Assembly (NCBI RefSeq): GCF_004570325.1
Contig: NZ_SPQO01000023.1
Span: 1 to 64,000, forward strand
DNA: 64,000 bases
Origin: Mycobacterium sp. PS03-16
Lineage (GTDB): Bacteria > Actinomycetota > Actinomycetes > Mycobacteriales > Mycobacteriaceae
Direction of reading: 5' to 3'
The notes below the pieces were generated by a model. The model saw only the letters and a list, made by a program, of their open reading frames with translations. It did not search any database and had not been told where the DNA came from. Positions 7,443 through 16,293 of this stretch are shown in pieces; the stretch's first letter is position 1, and each line of letters begins with the position of its first letter. Both the position numbers and the translations under genes were made by a program.

Positions 7443-8003
7443 CTATGCGACTGTCAGTCGATGGGTCGTGGTGCACTGTAGGGCAAACTCTGACGGGGTG
7501 AGTTCGCCATGGGCGGAGTGGGGCCGGTTGGCGTTGTAATCGGCTCGCCAGTCCTCGATGATCACCCTGGCCTCCAGCAGCGAATCGAAGCGCCACGCGT
7601 TGAGCAGTTCATCCCGCAGGCGGCCGTTGAACGACTCGATCCATGCGTTCTGCCAGGGCGAGCCGGGATCGATGAAAAGCGAACCGGCACTGTCGAATCG
7701 GCACCAATCGCTCACGGCATGAGCCACGAACTCAGGCCCGTTGTCGAAAAGCACGTAGTGCGGCGCCCCGTGCATGAGGGCCAGTCGATCCAACACCTCG
7801 ACAACGCCGTCGGCATCGATGGACCGATCCACCTCGATGGCCAAGGCTTCGCGGGTGAACTCGTCGATCACGTTGAGCATCTTGAGGGTGCGGCCGTCGC
7901 CGGTGGTGTCGAACTGAAATCCATCGCCCAGATCACGTTCGGACGAATCGGCGACATCGCACCCACCGCGACACCGATCCCGGTGGAGCTCTTTCGATTC
8001 GAT
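7443..8003 (-). pseudogene. IS3-family transposase (OrfB), 5'-truncated and frameshifted
   Basis: The C-terminal half of an IS3-type DDE transposase: FQFDTTGDGRTLKMLNVIDEFTREA, then YVLFDNGPEF (second Asp) and AWIESFNGRLRDELL (the Glu), ending THRLTVA. Upstream, GAMSPIRPNVIWAMDF is in another frame. One base is missing around 7915-7918, within the codons of the first catalytic Asp region, so the protein is broken. The 5' half and OrfA are gone, and the fragment abuts the stop of the FAD oxidoreductase gene at about 8003. It marks an old insertion or rearrangement at the island edge. Confidence 0.85.
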
Positions 8004-8005
8004 GG

Positions 8006-9784
8006 TCAGGCGTGCTGGTCGGCGTGGATGATCGGCGCGATGGTCCGCTGGAGTTCGTCGAGGTGGTTCTCGTAGACCCCTCGCGGGGTGGTTCCGTGCG
8101 TCAGACAGACCTTGGCGGCCGCGGCCGTAGCGATCGCGTGCTGTGCGCCGTTGCCCATGAACTTGGTGACCGATCCAGCCACGTGGGTGACGCTGATGTG
8201 CTTGCCCGCCATCATCAGATTCGCGACATCGGCGGAGTATAGGCACCGGAATGGCACTTCGAACGGCTCGTGATCGCGCTCGTCCCACTTCCAGTCCTTG
8301 AGGCGGAAGTCGTACGTCTCGTGTCCCGGGTAGTGAAGGCAGAACGCGCCCGCGTTCATGGCAACAGCGTCGGGGAACGATCGATGCTTGCGGATGTCGT
8401 TCTCGGTGAGTACCAGATCACCGCGGTACCTGCGGAACTCGCCCTGCGCCGGGACGTGGGCCACCCAATCGAGGGCGAGGTTCGCGTAGGTCTCGGGTTC
8501 GAGGACCTTGACGTTGGAGAAGGTGCCGTAGATCGCGCGGAGCAGGTGGTCCCGGATCCGCTCGGCCTCGGTGTAGGGATCCAGGTCCTGGCCGTACTCC
8601 CAGAAGTGGCTGGCAGGAAAGAGCATCCGTCGCCGGATCGCGGGGTCGGGGTTCCGCGCGGTGCCGGCGACGGGGCCCGGACCGTTGTCCGAGCCGGGCC
8701 GTTGCAGTTGGCCGCCGAGGTTCGCGTAGTCCTTCGCCACCTCCACGGCCCAGGGAACGTCGGGGAAGGGCGTGGGGCGGTCGCTCTCCCGGGTCCGGAA
8801 GAACACGGTGTTCCCGTGGTGCGTCTCGACGCGCTCCTCCGGCGCAAGCGGCTCGCCGAATTCCGCGCGGCTCTCCTGACCGAACATGGTGGCTGCGCCG
8901 ACGAGCAGGCCGAGAATCGCGGTGCCGGTGCAGTCGATGAACATCGATGCGCGCAGCCGAATCTCACGGCCTGTCCGCGCGTCCCGGGCATCCATCGAGA
9001 CGATCCGGTCACCGTCGAGCACCGCGTCGTACACCTGGTGCTCCAGAAAAACGGTCACCGTCGGCTCCGCCTCGAGGATGTGCAACGCGTGCAGGTCACC
9101 GTCCCCCGACCGCGACGCCAACTCCTTGACCAGCGGGCCCGTCACCCCACGCGGGGTGATCCCGATCTCGACGCTGGCGTTCCCACCCAACACCGGGCGG
9201 TTCTGCACCAGGGCGACTACCAGACCGAGCCTGCCCGCGGCGAGTGCCGCGGCGGACCCAGTCACGCCCCCGCCGGCGATGACGACGTCGAAGGATCCGG
9301 CGTCCACCGGAACATCGGGAAGGCCACGTAGACGGCGGCGCCAGGCACGGGCCTCCGGACCTCCCCCCTCCGGTGGGACGTCGTCAGTGGTGGTGAGGTA
9401 GATCGCGTCACATCGGCCGTCGAAGCCGGTCAGATCGCTCAGCGTGATGACCGCAGGCCCGTGGGTGAGGTCGACGATGCCTGCATCCTGCCAGTGCCAA
9501 TCGAGTCCGTCCGCACCGAATTCCACCGGGAGCGGTTGACCGTCGATCGCGACAGTGAACCGCCCCGGATGATGCTCGGGAACCCAGTCCTTGGCTCGCA
9601 CCCACACGCGGTAGCGGCCGCCCTGCTCGACGTCGATCGTGGTGGTGGCGTCGGCGACCGGAGTGCCCAGGCCGTGCGCGAGCAGATAGGGTGAACCCAT
9701 CGCCGACTCGAACTGCGAATCCAGCGTCCAACCGCCGAAGTCGTCGAACTCGGGCGCCGAGACGAGGATGTGGACGGCGTTCAT
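8006..9784 (-). CDS. FAD-dependent oxidoreductase with N-terminal beta-sandwich-like region
   Basis: 592 residues. Residues 1 to about 165 resemble a small beta-sandwich (RYRVWVRAKDW, FTVAIDGQPL) of the sort appended to polysaccharide-acting enzymes. A Rossmann FAD site follows (DVVIAGGGVTGSAAALAAGR, then VLGGNASVEIG), as in the FAD_oxidored family with 'xanthan lyase'-annotated members. Reaction and substrate are unknown. The ATG at 9784 overlaps the preceding gene's TGA (ATGA), so it is the last gene of the leftward operon 13170-8006. The N-terminal domain on a soluble flavoenzyme inside an amine-catabolic cluster is unusual. Confidence 0.75.
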   Translation of the reverse strand: MNAVHILVSAPEFDDFGGWTLDSQFESAMGSPYLLAHGLGTPVADATTTIDVEQGGRYRVWVRAKDWVPEHHPGRFTVAIDGQPLPVEFGADGLDWHWQDAGIVDLTHGPAVITLSDLTGFDGRCDAIYLTTTDDVPPEGGGPEARAWRRRLRGLPDVPVDAGSFDVVIAGGGVTGSAAALAAGRLGLVVALVQNRPVLGGNASVEIGITPRGVTGPLVKELASRSGDGDLHALHILEAEPTVTVFLEHQVYDAVLDGDRIVSMDARDARTGREIRLRASMFIDCTGTAILGLLVGAATMFGQESRAEFGEPLAPEERVETHHGNTVFFRTRESDRPTPFPDVPWAVEVAKDYANLGGQLQRPGSDNGPGPVAGTARNPDPAIRRRMLFPASHFWEYGQDLDPYTEAERIRDHLLRAIYGTFSNVKVLEPETYANLALDWVAHVPAQGEFRRYRGDLVLTENDIRKHRSFPDAVAMNAGAFCLHYPGHETYDFRLKDWKWDERDHEPFEVPFRCLYSADVANLMMAGKHISVTHVAGSVTKFMGNGAQHAIATAAAAKVCLTHGTTPRGVYENHLDELQRTIAPIIHADQHA

Positions 9785-10470
9785 GCCGTCGCAGGCGCGG
9801 TGGTCACCTGTGCGTCCGCGCGCTTGTTGTAGGCGTCGAAGGCTGTGTAGGCGCGGTAGTAGGTGAACATCTGCAGGCCCCACGCGGCGAGAGCGAGGGT
9901 GTAGAAGAGTGGGCGGTCCAGCATGTCTTCCTCGGGGATCGGGAAGAAGTCGTACGTGATCGCGATGAATGAGGCGAACATCGTCGCCACCCCGGACCAG
10001 ATTGCGTGGCTGTGCTCACCGATGTCCCAGAGTCGTTTGCAGAAGTAGGCAAGGAAGCAGCTGGTGAGCAGGTTGGCGACGAGCAGGAAGGTTTCCGCGG
10101 CGAGCTTGAACGACGACTCCTGGTAGCCGAGGAAGACGAATCCGCCGACGGCGGCGAGCGCGAAGGCGCCGATCTCGACGGCGAGTGACGGCTTGTAGCG
10201 GTGTGTGACCTGCATCAGGCCGAGGACGAGGACGAGCGTAATGCCGAAGGATCGCGAGAACGCGTCGAGGAACGCTGCGGCGGTGTACATCGGGCTGTCA
10301 TGTCCGGCCTTGATCGCGGCGAACACCATGAAGTTGGTGCAGGACGTCGCGACGATGATCCATTCGAGTCCGAGGAGGTAGTTGTGATGTCCGCGGATGA
10401 ACTTGATGCCGTACGTGTAGCCGACGACGATCGCCCAGACGACGGCGATCATGAACAGGATCTCGATCAT
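9781..10470 (-). CDS. Polytopic membrane protein of unknown family
   Basis: 229 residues with about seven hydrophobic segments, starting MIEILFMIAVVWAIVVGYTYG. I do not recognise the family. The region around AGHDSPMYTAAAFLDAFSRS and the motif YDFFPIPEEDM are conserved in a decayed paralogue at 45980-46591, so these are probably functional positions. The ATG at 10470 follows AAGGAGAG. It sits in the leftward operon between nitronate monooxygenase and the FAD oxidoreductase. A role as transporter, sensor or membrane anchor for the flavoenzymes is possible but unproven. Confidence 0.7.
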   Translation of the reverse strand: MIEILFMIAVVWAIVVGYTYGIKFIRGHHNYLLGLEWIIVATSCTNFMVFAAIKAGHDSPMYTAAAFLDAFSRSFGITLVLVLGLMQVTHRYKPSLAVEIGAFALAAVGGFVFLGYQESSFKLAAETFLLVANLLTSCFLAYFCKRLWDIGEHSHAIWSGVATMFASFIAITYDFFPIPEEDMLDRPLFYTLALAAWGLQMFTYYRAYTAFDAYNKRADAQVTTAPATA

Positions 10471-10487
10471 GGTGACTCTCCTTGGGG

Positions 10488-11489
10488 TTATCGGGAGGTG
10501 AGGGCGGTCCGGGGTTCCAGGAGTCCGGGCAGCCGGTCGGAGACGATGGCTCGCGCGTCGGCGACGATCTGGTGGACGACGGTGGCGCAGTCCGCGACGT
10601 CGTCGATGAGCCCCTGGGCTTGGCTGGCCCACCACATGCCGTCCTCGACGTCGCCGTCGAGGTAGACGTTCTTGCGGGCGCGAGCGCCGCTGGCGAGGTG
10701 CGCGATGTCCGCGAACGCCGCACCGGGCCGGGCCGAGATCTCGGCGATCTCGGTGGAGACCGAGTTGCGCGCCGCACGGGCGGTGTTCCGGAACTCGCGG
10801 AACACGATCTGTGTGTCGAGTTCGCTGTTCGAGACGATCTGCTGCTTGACGTTCGGGTGGATCGGCGCCTCCGTGGTCGCCATGAACCGGGTGCCCATAT
10901 TCACCGCGTCGGCGCCCAGCGCCAAGGCGGCGACGAGGCCGGCGCCGGTCGCGATGCCGCCGCTGGCGATGACCGGGATGCTCAGCGCTTTCGCGGCGGC
11001 GGGGATCAGCACGAGGCCGGGGATGTCGTCGTCGCCGGGGTGTCCGGCGCACTCGAAGCCGTCGATGCTGACGGCGTCGACCCCCAGTTGCTCGGCCTTG
11101 AGGGCGTGCCGCACGCTCACCGCCTTGTGAATCACCTTGACCCCGGCCGCGTGGAAGGCCGGCAGGTGCGGGGCGGGGTTCCCTCCGGCGGTCTCGACGA
11201 TGCCGATGCCGGCGTCGATGATTGCGTCGCGGTACTCGTCGTAGGGCACTGGATCGATGGTGGGCAGGATCGTCAGGTTCACGCCGAAGGGCTTGTCGGT
11301 GAGTTCGCGGCAGCGGGCGATCTCCGCGCTGAGGGCGTCGGGGGTTGGCTGGGTCAGCGCGGTGAGGAATCCGAGCGCTCCTGCTTCGGCGACGGCGCCG
11401 ATTAGATCGGCCGTCCCGACGGCGGTCATGCCGCCGCAGACGAGGGGGTGCTCGACGCCGAAGGTCTCGGTGAAGCGGGTGGTGAACAT
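10488..11489 (-). CDS. Nitronate monooxygenase-family FMN enzyme
   Basis: 333 residues with the TIM-barrel features of the 2-nitropropane dioxygenase/nitronate monooxygenase family: VCGGMTAVGTADL near the start, GFECAGHPGDDDI in the middle and the FMN phosphate-binding segment IPVIASGGIATGAGL followed by MGTRFMAT. Such enzymes oxidise alkyl nitronates, but many members act in lipid or aromatic pathways with other substrates. The ATG at 11489 shares a base with the stop of the preceding gene, so translation is coupled. Its presence in an amine pathway hints at removal of an over-oxidised nitro/nitronate by-product; that is speculative. Confidence 0.85.
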   Translation of the reverse strand: MFTTRFTETFGVEHPLVCGGMTAVGTADLIGAVAEAGALGFLTALTQPTPDALSAEIARCRELTDKPFGVNLTILPTIDPVPYDEYRDAIIDAGIGIVETAGGNPAPHLPAFHAAGVKVIHKAVSVRHALKAEQLGVDAVSIDGFECAGHPGDDDIPGLVLIPAAAKALSIPVIASGGIATGAGLVAALALGADAVNMGTRFMATTEAPIHPNVKQQIVSNSELDTQIVFREFRNTARAARNSVSTEIAEISARPGAAFADIAHLASGARARKNVYLDGDVEDGMWWASQAQGLIDDVADCATVVHQIVADARAIVSDRLPGLLEPRTALTSR

Positions 11490-12796
11490 CAGCGGGTCCG
11501 ATCTGTGAGTGCGGAGACGCGGTCGAAGGCGCGGTCGGCGAGCCACCCGGCATACAGTGCGGGGCCGCTGACCACGCTGGGCCAGAAGCGCTTACGGCCG
11601 TGCCAGATCGCCTCGAGGTCCGCGTGGCGGGGCGCGCCGCCGACATGATCGGCCAGGAGGTGGCCGACGTACTGGGCCTGGGCGAAGCCGTGACCGTTGC
11701 AGGCCTGGGAGTACAAGACGTTGTCCGAGGCCTCGCCGGCCGCGGGCATCCACGTTCCGCTCATGGAGATCCAGCCGCCCCACACGTTCTGGAATCCGAC
11801 ATCGCGCAGACCGGGGAACCGCTCGCGGAAGCCGCGGACCAGATCCTCGGCGACAGCGGGCGAGGGGGCGCGCTCAGGCAGTGGGTTGCGTCCGGCCTCG
11901 ACCCGGCGCGTGCCGAAGACGATCGTGCCGCGCGGCGTCACCCGGTGGTTCTCGAGGATCATGTGCAGCGACACCATCGGCGCGCGGCTGGTCCAGCCGA
12001 TCGCGTCGAGACGTTCCGGCGCGATCGGCTCGGTCTCCAGCAGGCACGTGTACGTGGGGGTCGCGAGGTTCTTCGGGGCGATCGAGAACGCACCGTTGTC
12101 GGCATTGGTCATCAGGAGTGCACGCTTTGCGTGGACGGTGCCGCCGGGCGTGTCGACGGTGACGCCGTCCCCGGCGTCCGTGACGTCCCGGGCGGGCGTG
12201 TACTCGTACACGCGAACCCCGGCGGCGATCGTGGCGCGGCGGAGGCCGAGAACGAAGTCGCCGGGGTTGAGCGTGCCGCCCACCCGTTCGCGCACCCCGC
12301 CGAGGAACCCCTCGGGAAGCCCGGCCTCGCGGCCGCCGACGAACTCGGCCGCCGCCCCGTTCTTCTGCAGCACCTTCGCGATCCGACGGGCGCGACGCAG
12401 CTGGCCGTGGGTCACGGCGGCCATCACGATGCCGGTCTTGACGTGCCCGCAGTCGATGGCGTGCTTGTCGATGGCCTCCTCGGCGAAGTGCACCGCGTTC
12501 TCCGCGTACCGGTACAGCGAACGCAGGCGGTCCGGTTTCACAAGGAGATCGATCATCTCCGGATCGGCGGCGATCGAGTTAGTGATGTAGCCCGCGTTGC
12601 GGCCGCTCGCGCCCGCGCCCAGGGTCCGGGCCTCCAGGAGTATGACGTCGGCGCCCTTCTCCGCCAGGCGGATCGCGGCGGCCATGCCACCTCCACCGCC
12701 GCCGATCACAACGACGTCGCACCGAACGTCGCCGGCCAGCTGCGGCTCGGTGACGGACGGGGGCGCGGCCCAGCCGGTGTCGTACAGCACCTTCAC
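11489..12796 (-). CDS. DAO-family FAD oxidase, gamma-glutamylputrescine oxidase (PuuB)-like
   Basis: 435 residues. FAD-binding motif CDVVVIGGGGGGMAAAIRLA at about residues 26-45 is followed by LGAGASGRNAGYI, characteristic of DAO/PuuB-type oxidases. PuuB oxidises the free amine of gamma-glutamylputrescine to an aldehyde with release of ammonia and peroxide. The window also has PuuA-like (19613), PuuC-like (25288) and PuuD-like (20950) genes, so a gamma-glutamylated amine is a plausible substrate. Start is GTG at 12796, overlapping the hotdog gene's TGA. Confidence 0.8.
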   Translation of the reverse strand: MKVLYDTGWAAPPSVTEPQLAGDVRCDVVVIGGGGGGMAAAIRLAEKGADVILLEARTLGAGASGRNAGYITNSIAADPEMIDLLVKPDRLRSLYRYAENAVHFAEEAIDKHAIDCGHVKTGIVMAAVTHGQLRRARRIAKVLQKNGAAAEFVGGREAGLPEGFLGGVRERVGGTLNPGDFVLGLRRATIAAGVRVYEYTPARDVTDAGDGVTVDTPGGTVHAKRALLMTNADNGAFSIAPKNLATPTYTCLLETEPIAPERLDAIGWTSRAPMVSLHMILENHRVTPRGTIVFGTRRVEAGRNPLPERAPSPAVAEDLVRGFRERFPGLRDVGFQNVWGGWISMSGTWMPAAGEASDNVLYSQACNGHGFAQAQYVGHLLADHVGGAPRHADLEAIWHGRKRFWPSVVSGPALYAGWLADRAFDRVSALTDRTR

Positions 12797-13170
12797 TGCA
12801 GTGCCTCCTTCGGGAGAACTCCGGTACCGCGTGCACGAACGGCGACGATGGGGGGATCAAGTACTAGGGAGTGTCCGGTGTCGTCGGCGGCGCGGCACAC
12901 GACACGCAGCTCGAAGTCGATGGTCCGGCTGCGGGTGCCCTTCTTAATGAGTACGGCCTGGGCTTCCACGATGTCGCTGCCGCGGATCGGGGCGAGGAAC
13001 TCCACCGAGGAGTACCCGGCGAACAGGCCTTCGTGACCGTCCACTTCGATCGACAGGTTTGTTCCCACGTCGCCGAACAGCTTGAGTGCGTACGCCCCGT
13101 CGACGAGGTTGCCTGCGTAGTGCGCGTCGGAGAAGGCGACGTAACGCCTGTGGATGACGGTGTCGTTCAT
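12793..13170 (-). CDS. Hotdog-fold beta-aminoacyl-CoA ammonia-lyase-like protein (Kal family)
   Basis: 125 residues. The motifs SDAHYAGNLVDGA (14-26), LFGDVGT (31-37) and EFLAPIRGSDIVEA (57 onward) closely resemble 3-aminobutyryl-CoA ammonia-lyase (Kal) of lysine fermentation, a small hotdog enzyme that eliminates ammonia from a beta-aminoacyl-CoA to give the enoyl-CoA. A generic acyl-CoA thioesterase is the alternative. An acyl-CoA ligase fused to an enoyl-CoA hydratase lies in the same island, which fits a lyase step between them. It is the first intact gene of the leftward operon. Start ATG at 13170. Confidence 0.7.
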   Translation of the reverse strand: MNDTVIHRRYVAFSDAHYAGNLVDGAYALKLFGDVGTNLSIEVDGHEGLFAGYSSVEFLAPIRGSDIVEAQAVLIKKGTRSRTIDFELRVVCRAADDTGHSLVLDPPIVAVRARGTGVLPKEALQ

Positions 13171-13175
13171 AGTGA

Positions 13176-13540
13176 TCACTCGATCTCCTGGTCGATGCGG
13201 CCGACGCGCTGCGCGCCGGTCTCCCGCGCGTGGTCGATGATGTCGGCGATCCAGTCGACCGACTGCTCGATGGACATCACCACGTTGCTCGCCAGCGCGG
13301 GACTCTGGGGTCCGGCGACCATGAAGAAGTTCGGGAAGCCGGCGGTCATGACGCCGAGGTAGGTCCGGGTGCCCTCGTTCCACACGTCCCGCAGCCGACC
13401 CCGTCCTCGCCACGAAGGCCGAGGCCATACAAGGGCCCGGTGAACGCATCGAAGCCGATGGCAAGCACGATGGCGTCGGCCTCGTACTCACCCTCCGACG
13501 TGACGATCGAGGTGTGGGTGTGCTCATGTGTGCTGCCGCT
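13176..13540 (-). pseudogene. Baeyer-Villiger/flavin monooxygenase, C-terminal remnant
   Basis: Two frames together give the end of a type I Baeyer-Villiger monooxygenase: EGEYEADAIVLAIGFDAFTG, then LRDVWNEGTRTYLGVMTAGFPNFFMVAGPQSP to the stop. One base is missing near 13395, between GLRGEDGV and RLRDVWNEG. Everything upstream of about 13540, including the dinucleotide-binding domains, is gone. It lies just before the hotdog gene, so the leftward operon once began with this monooxygenase. The intact enzyme at 16294 may cover the function. Confidence 0.75.
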
Positions 13541-13727
13541 CTCTAGATGTTCGATTGTCTGGGTCAAATGACTATGAAATGAGAGTGGCAGTGCTCCGTG
13601 TCACGGTCAAGGGGCGAAAACCCTAGTGGAGGCTGACCGAGACACCTGACCGGCTTGTCCCCGAATCGGTGTAGTGTCGCCGATGATTGCGGCTGGAGCG
13701 CCGTGTTCCCACTGCATGGAGGCTCGA

Positions 13728-14408
13728 ATGACCCGTATTCCCGCCGCCGAGCGGCGTTCCGAGCTTGTGGACGCCGCAGTGCGCGTGATCGCGATCCGCG
13801 GGGTCGACGGCGCAACGACCCGCCGAATCGCGGACGCGGCGGACGCGCCGCTCGCCACGCTGCACTACTGCTTCTCCTCGAAGGAGGAGTTGTTCGCGGA
13901 GGTCTTCCGATTCGTCGCGGGCCAGTATCGGGAAGTTCTGGCGCGCAACGATTGTCATGGCGACGTGAAGGAGACCGCGCGCTCGCTGATGCGGGGGGTG
14001 ATGGAGTGGTACGTCGCGAACGAGGACCTCGGCCGCGCGATCATCGAGCTGATCAGCTGGGCGCGGCGGCAGGCCAGCGAGCAGGCGGTGATGGTGTACA
14101 CCGAGGCGAACTCCGCGCTGCGCACGATCCTGGAGGCCGACGCAGCTGCGGCCGGGCAGTCGCTCGCTCAGCGGGCGATCGACGAGCTGGCGTACATGGT
14201 CACGGTGCTCTCGGACGGCTTCGCCATGAACTGGCTGGTGTTCGCGGACCGTGACGCCGCACCCGCCCACATGGACCTCACCGTCCGCGCGCTGGACGCG
14301 TGGATGGACGCGAATCTGGACGCCGATCCAGGCGCCGGGCCTGGCGCGCATGACGCGCATTCGGCGAGGTCAGTGGGGGCGCTGCTGTCCTGGGTCGAGC
14401 TGGCGTGA
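13728..14408 (+). CDS. TetR-family regulator of the amine-catabolic island
   Basis: 226 residues. The N-terminal helix-turn-helix is GVDGATTRRIADAADAPLATLHYCFSSKEELF. The C-terminal ligand domain is not similar to anything I recognise. The ATG at 13728 follows GGAGG at 13718-13722; an upstream GTG at 13674 lacks such a site. It lies at the divergence of the leftward and rightward runs and probably represses one or both, perhaps through the inverted repeat at 14492-14509. The inducer is unknown. Confidence 0.85.
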   Translation: MTRIPAAERRSELVDAAVRVIAIRGVDGATTRRIADAADAPLATLHYCFSSKEELFAEVFRFVAGQYREVLARNDCHGDVKETARSLMRGVMEWYVANEDLGRAIIELISWARRQASEQAVMVYTEANSALRTILEADAAAAGQSLAQRAIDELAYMVTVLSDGFAMNWLVFADRDAAPAHMDLTVRALDAWMDANLDADPGAGPGAHDAHSARSVGALLSWVELA

Positions 14409-14491
14409 GCGCAGCAAAGGGCCGTTCGCCGACTCCCGATTTCCCCGGGTGTCCGGGGGTCTGCGACGCCTCGGGAAGGAGCGGCTCGGTC

Positions 14492-14527
14492 ATTCATGGT
14501 CATATGAATAAGTCGCATGACTAGAAT
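14492..14527 (+). promoter_or_regulatory. Candidate operator and promoter of the amine oxidase operon
   Basis: ATTCAT (14492-14497) and ATGAAT (14504-14509) form a 6-6-6 inverted repeat, just upstream of a good -10 hexamer TAGAAT (14522-14527). The repeat covers the -35 region, a typical place for TetR repression. The gene it would drive starts at 14582. Confidence 0.45.
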
Positions 14528-14581
14528 CGGGAGGTGCACGTCAAACGGCGAAGCCGGAACCACCGATGAAATGAGAAAGCG

Positions 14582-15961
14582 ATGACCGCACCGAAAACCG
14601 TCCGCGAGGAGACCACCCGCGTCGCAGTGATCGGCGCGGGCATGTCCGGCCTCATGGCTGCGACCACGCTGTCCGCACAGGTCGACGACATCTTCGTCCT
14701 CGAGGCCGCCGACCGCGCCGGCGGGCGGGTCGAGACGGTCCGCCAGGGCGACTACTGGATCAACGTCGGAACGCAGTTCACCGAGGGCACGGGCCCGCTC
14801 ATCGAGGCTCTGGACCGCCATGGTGTCGCGCGGGGCAGCCTCGCTGGCAAGGGGGTCGCGCTCGGCCTGAACGGCGAGGTGATCGATACGTCCAATCCGG
14901 TGCAGCTCATGTTCTCCAGGGGCATGACCTTCGTCGATCGAATCGGCATGGCCGTCGTCGGCGCCCGGGTCGTCTCAGGGGCCGTGGCGCTGGGCCTGAA
15001 CCCCGACGGCGCGATCGGCCGCCGGGTCCGCGCGTCGCTCGACCGCAAGCCCGGTACCTCGCTCGTGCGCGGCGTGCGGTCTTCGGCCGCCCGCGCCGTC
15101 GTCCGGGCGTGGGCGGCGCAGTGGATGGGCTGCGAGCCGGAGGAGACCGCCGCGACGCAGTTTGTGTACTCCGTGGGGATCGCCATCGCGGATCCGGAGA
15201 AGGTACCGAACTTTTCGCTCCCCGTCGGCGGCAACCAGACGCTGACGGACATCCTCGCCGAGGACCTGGGCGAGAAGATCCGGCTGGGCGCCACCGTGAA
15301 CACGGTCGAATGGGACGACGACGGTGTCGTGATCGAGTACGAGGACGCGAATGGCCCGGTGCGTCTTCGCGCCGAGCGCGCGGTCGTCACCGTGCCCGCC
15401 GACGTCGCCACGCGGATCCTTCCGGGCCTCCCGCAGTCATACCGGGACGCGTACGACGACATCGACTACGGCCGCTACGTCGTCGTCGGGTTCTTCACCG
15501 AGGAGGCCGGCGAACGCCAGGCGTGGGACGACTTCTTCGCCGTGTCGACCCCCCTGCTCGAGTTCCAGGCGGTGTTCAACCACGCCGCGGCGCAGCGCGG
15601 CAAGGGCCCGCGGAAGCCGGGCGGCGCACTGGCGTGCTTCGCAGGCGGGGCGAAGGCGGACGCCCTGCTCGATCTACCCGACGAGGAGATCGCCGAGCGG
15701 TTCAGCCGGGACCTCGTGGCGCTGTACCCGCAGCTGAAGGGCAAGCTCGGGACTCCCATCGTCCGCAAGCACCACCGCGTCGTCCCGTTCTGGGCGCCGA
15801 ACAAGCGCGCGTCACTGCCGGTGCTGCGCGAGCCGATCGGCCCGATCCACCTCGCCGGTGACTTCCTGCTCGACGTGCCGTCGCTCGCGGACGCGACGGC
15901 GTCCGGCGAGCGGGCGGCGAAGGCCGTTCTCACCGAACTCGGCATCGCCGCGGCGGACTGA
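14582..15961 (+). CDS. Flavin monoamine oxidase-family FAD oxidoreductase
   Basis: 459 residues. N-terminal FAD motif VAVIGAGMSGLMAATTL is followed by LEAADRAGGRVET, the standard monoamine-oxidase dinucleotide pair. The C-terminal FAD segment is IHLAGDFLLDVPSLADATASGERAA. Such enzymes oxidise primary or secondary amines to imines, which hydrolyse to aldehydes, with oxygen as acceptor. It is the first gene of the rightward run and lies next to its presumed TetR regulator. The substrate is unknown, and a desaturase or hydroxylase role within the family cannot be excluded. Confidence 0.85.
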   Translation: MTAPKTVREETTRVAVIGAGMSGLMAATTLSAQVDDIFVLEAADRAGGRVETVRQGDYWINVGTQFTEGTGPLIEALDRHGVARGSLAGKGVALGLNGEVIDTSNPVQLMFSRGMTFVDRIGMAVVGARVVSGAVALGLNPDGAIGRRVRASLDRKPGTSLVRGVRSSAARAVVRAWAAQWMGCEPEETAATQFVYSVGIAIADPEKVPNFSLPVGGNQTLTDILAEDLGEKIRLGATVNTVEWDDDGVVIEYEDANGPVRLRAERAVVTVPADVATRILPGLPQSYRDAYDDIDYGRYVVVGFFTEEAGERQAWDDFFAVSTPLLEFQAVFNHAAAQRGKGPRKPGGALACFAGGAKADALLDLPDEEIAERFSRDLVALYPQLKGKLGTPIVRKHHRVVPFWAPNKRASLPVLREPIGPIHLAGDFLLDVPSLADATASGERAAKAVLTELGIAAAD

Positions 15962-15981
15962 GCAAGAACGGTCAAGCGGCG

Positions 15982-16164
15982 GTGGACCAGGCGGTCATTC
16001 GGACCTTCGCCCTCGCCTACGGACATTCGCCCTCGCAGCTTCCGCCACCGTCGGGGCGGGACGGGCTGTTGTTCCCGCGCGCCTTCGACTTCGAGCTCGT
16101 CGAGTGGGCGCGCAACAAGGCCTACCTGTGCGGCCGCTACCGGTTGGTCCGCGCCCGCTCGTGA
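15982..16164 (+). CDS. Small open frame, hypothetical (60 aa)
   Basis: A GTG-started frame of 60 residues (MDQAVIRTFALAYG...). It lies in the 332-base gap between the amine oxidase and the monooxygenase. No clear ribosome-binding site and no recognised motif. It may be a remnant or chance; the gap holds nothing else that I can see. Confidence 0.25.
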   Translation: MDQAVIRTFALAYGHSPSQLPPPSGRDGLLFPRAFDFELVEWARNKAYLCGRYRLVRARS

Positions 16165-16293
16165 CGATCGGAGTGGGTGGTGCACAGTGCACCGGTCCGT
16201 CACAGAACACGGAGCACTGCGCGGTAGCTCACAGCAGGAGTGCACAGGCATCGTCGAAGCATCACAGCTCCGCCCGTCACGGAAGGCCCCACG

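Noticed and set aside
7443..8288. 281-codon frame read as one complete transposase
   Set aside because: Only the part below about 8000 is transposase-like. The upstream part is the FAD oxidoreductase gene read in another frame, so the true element is truncated.
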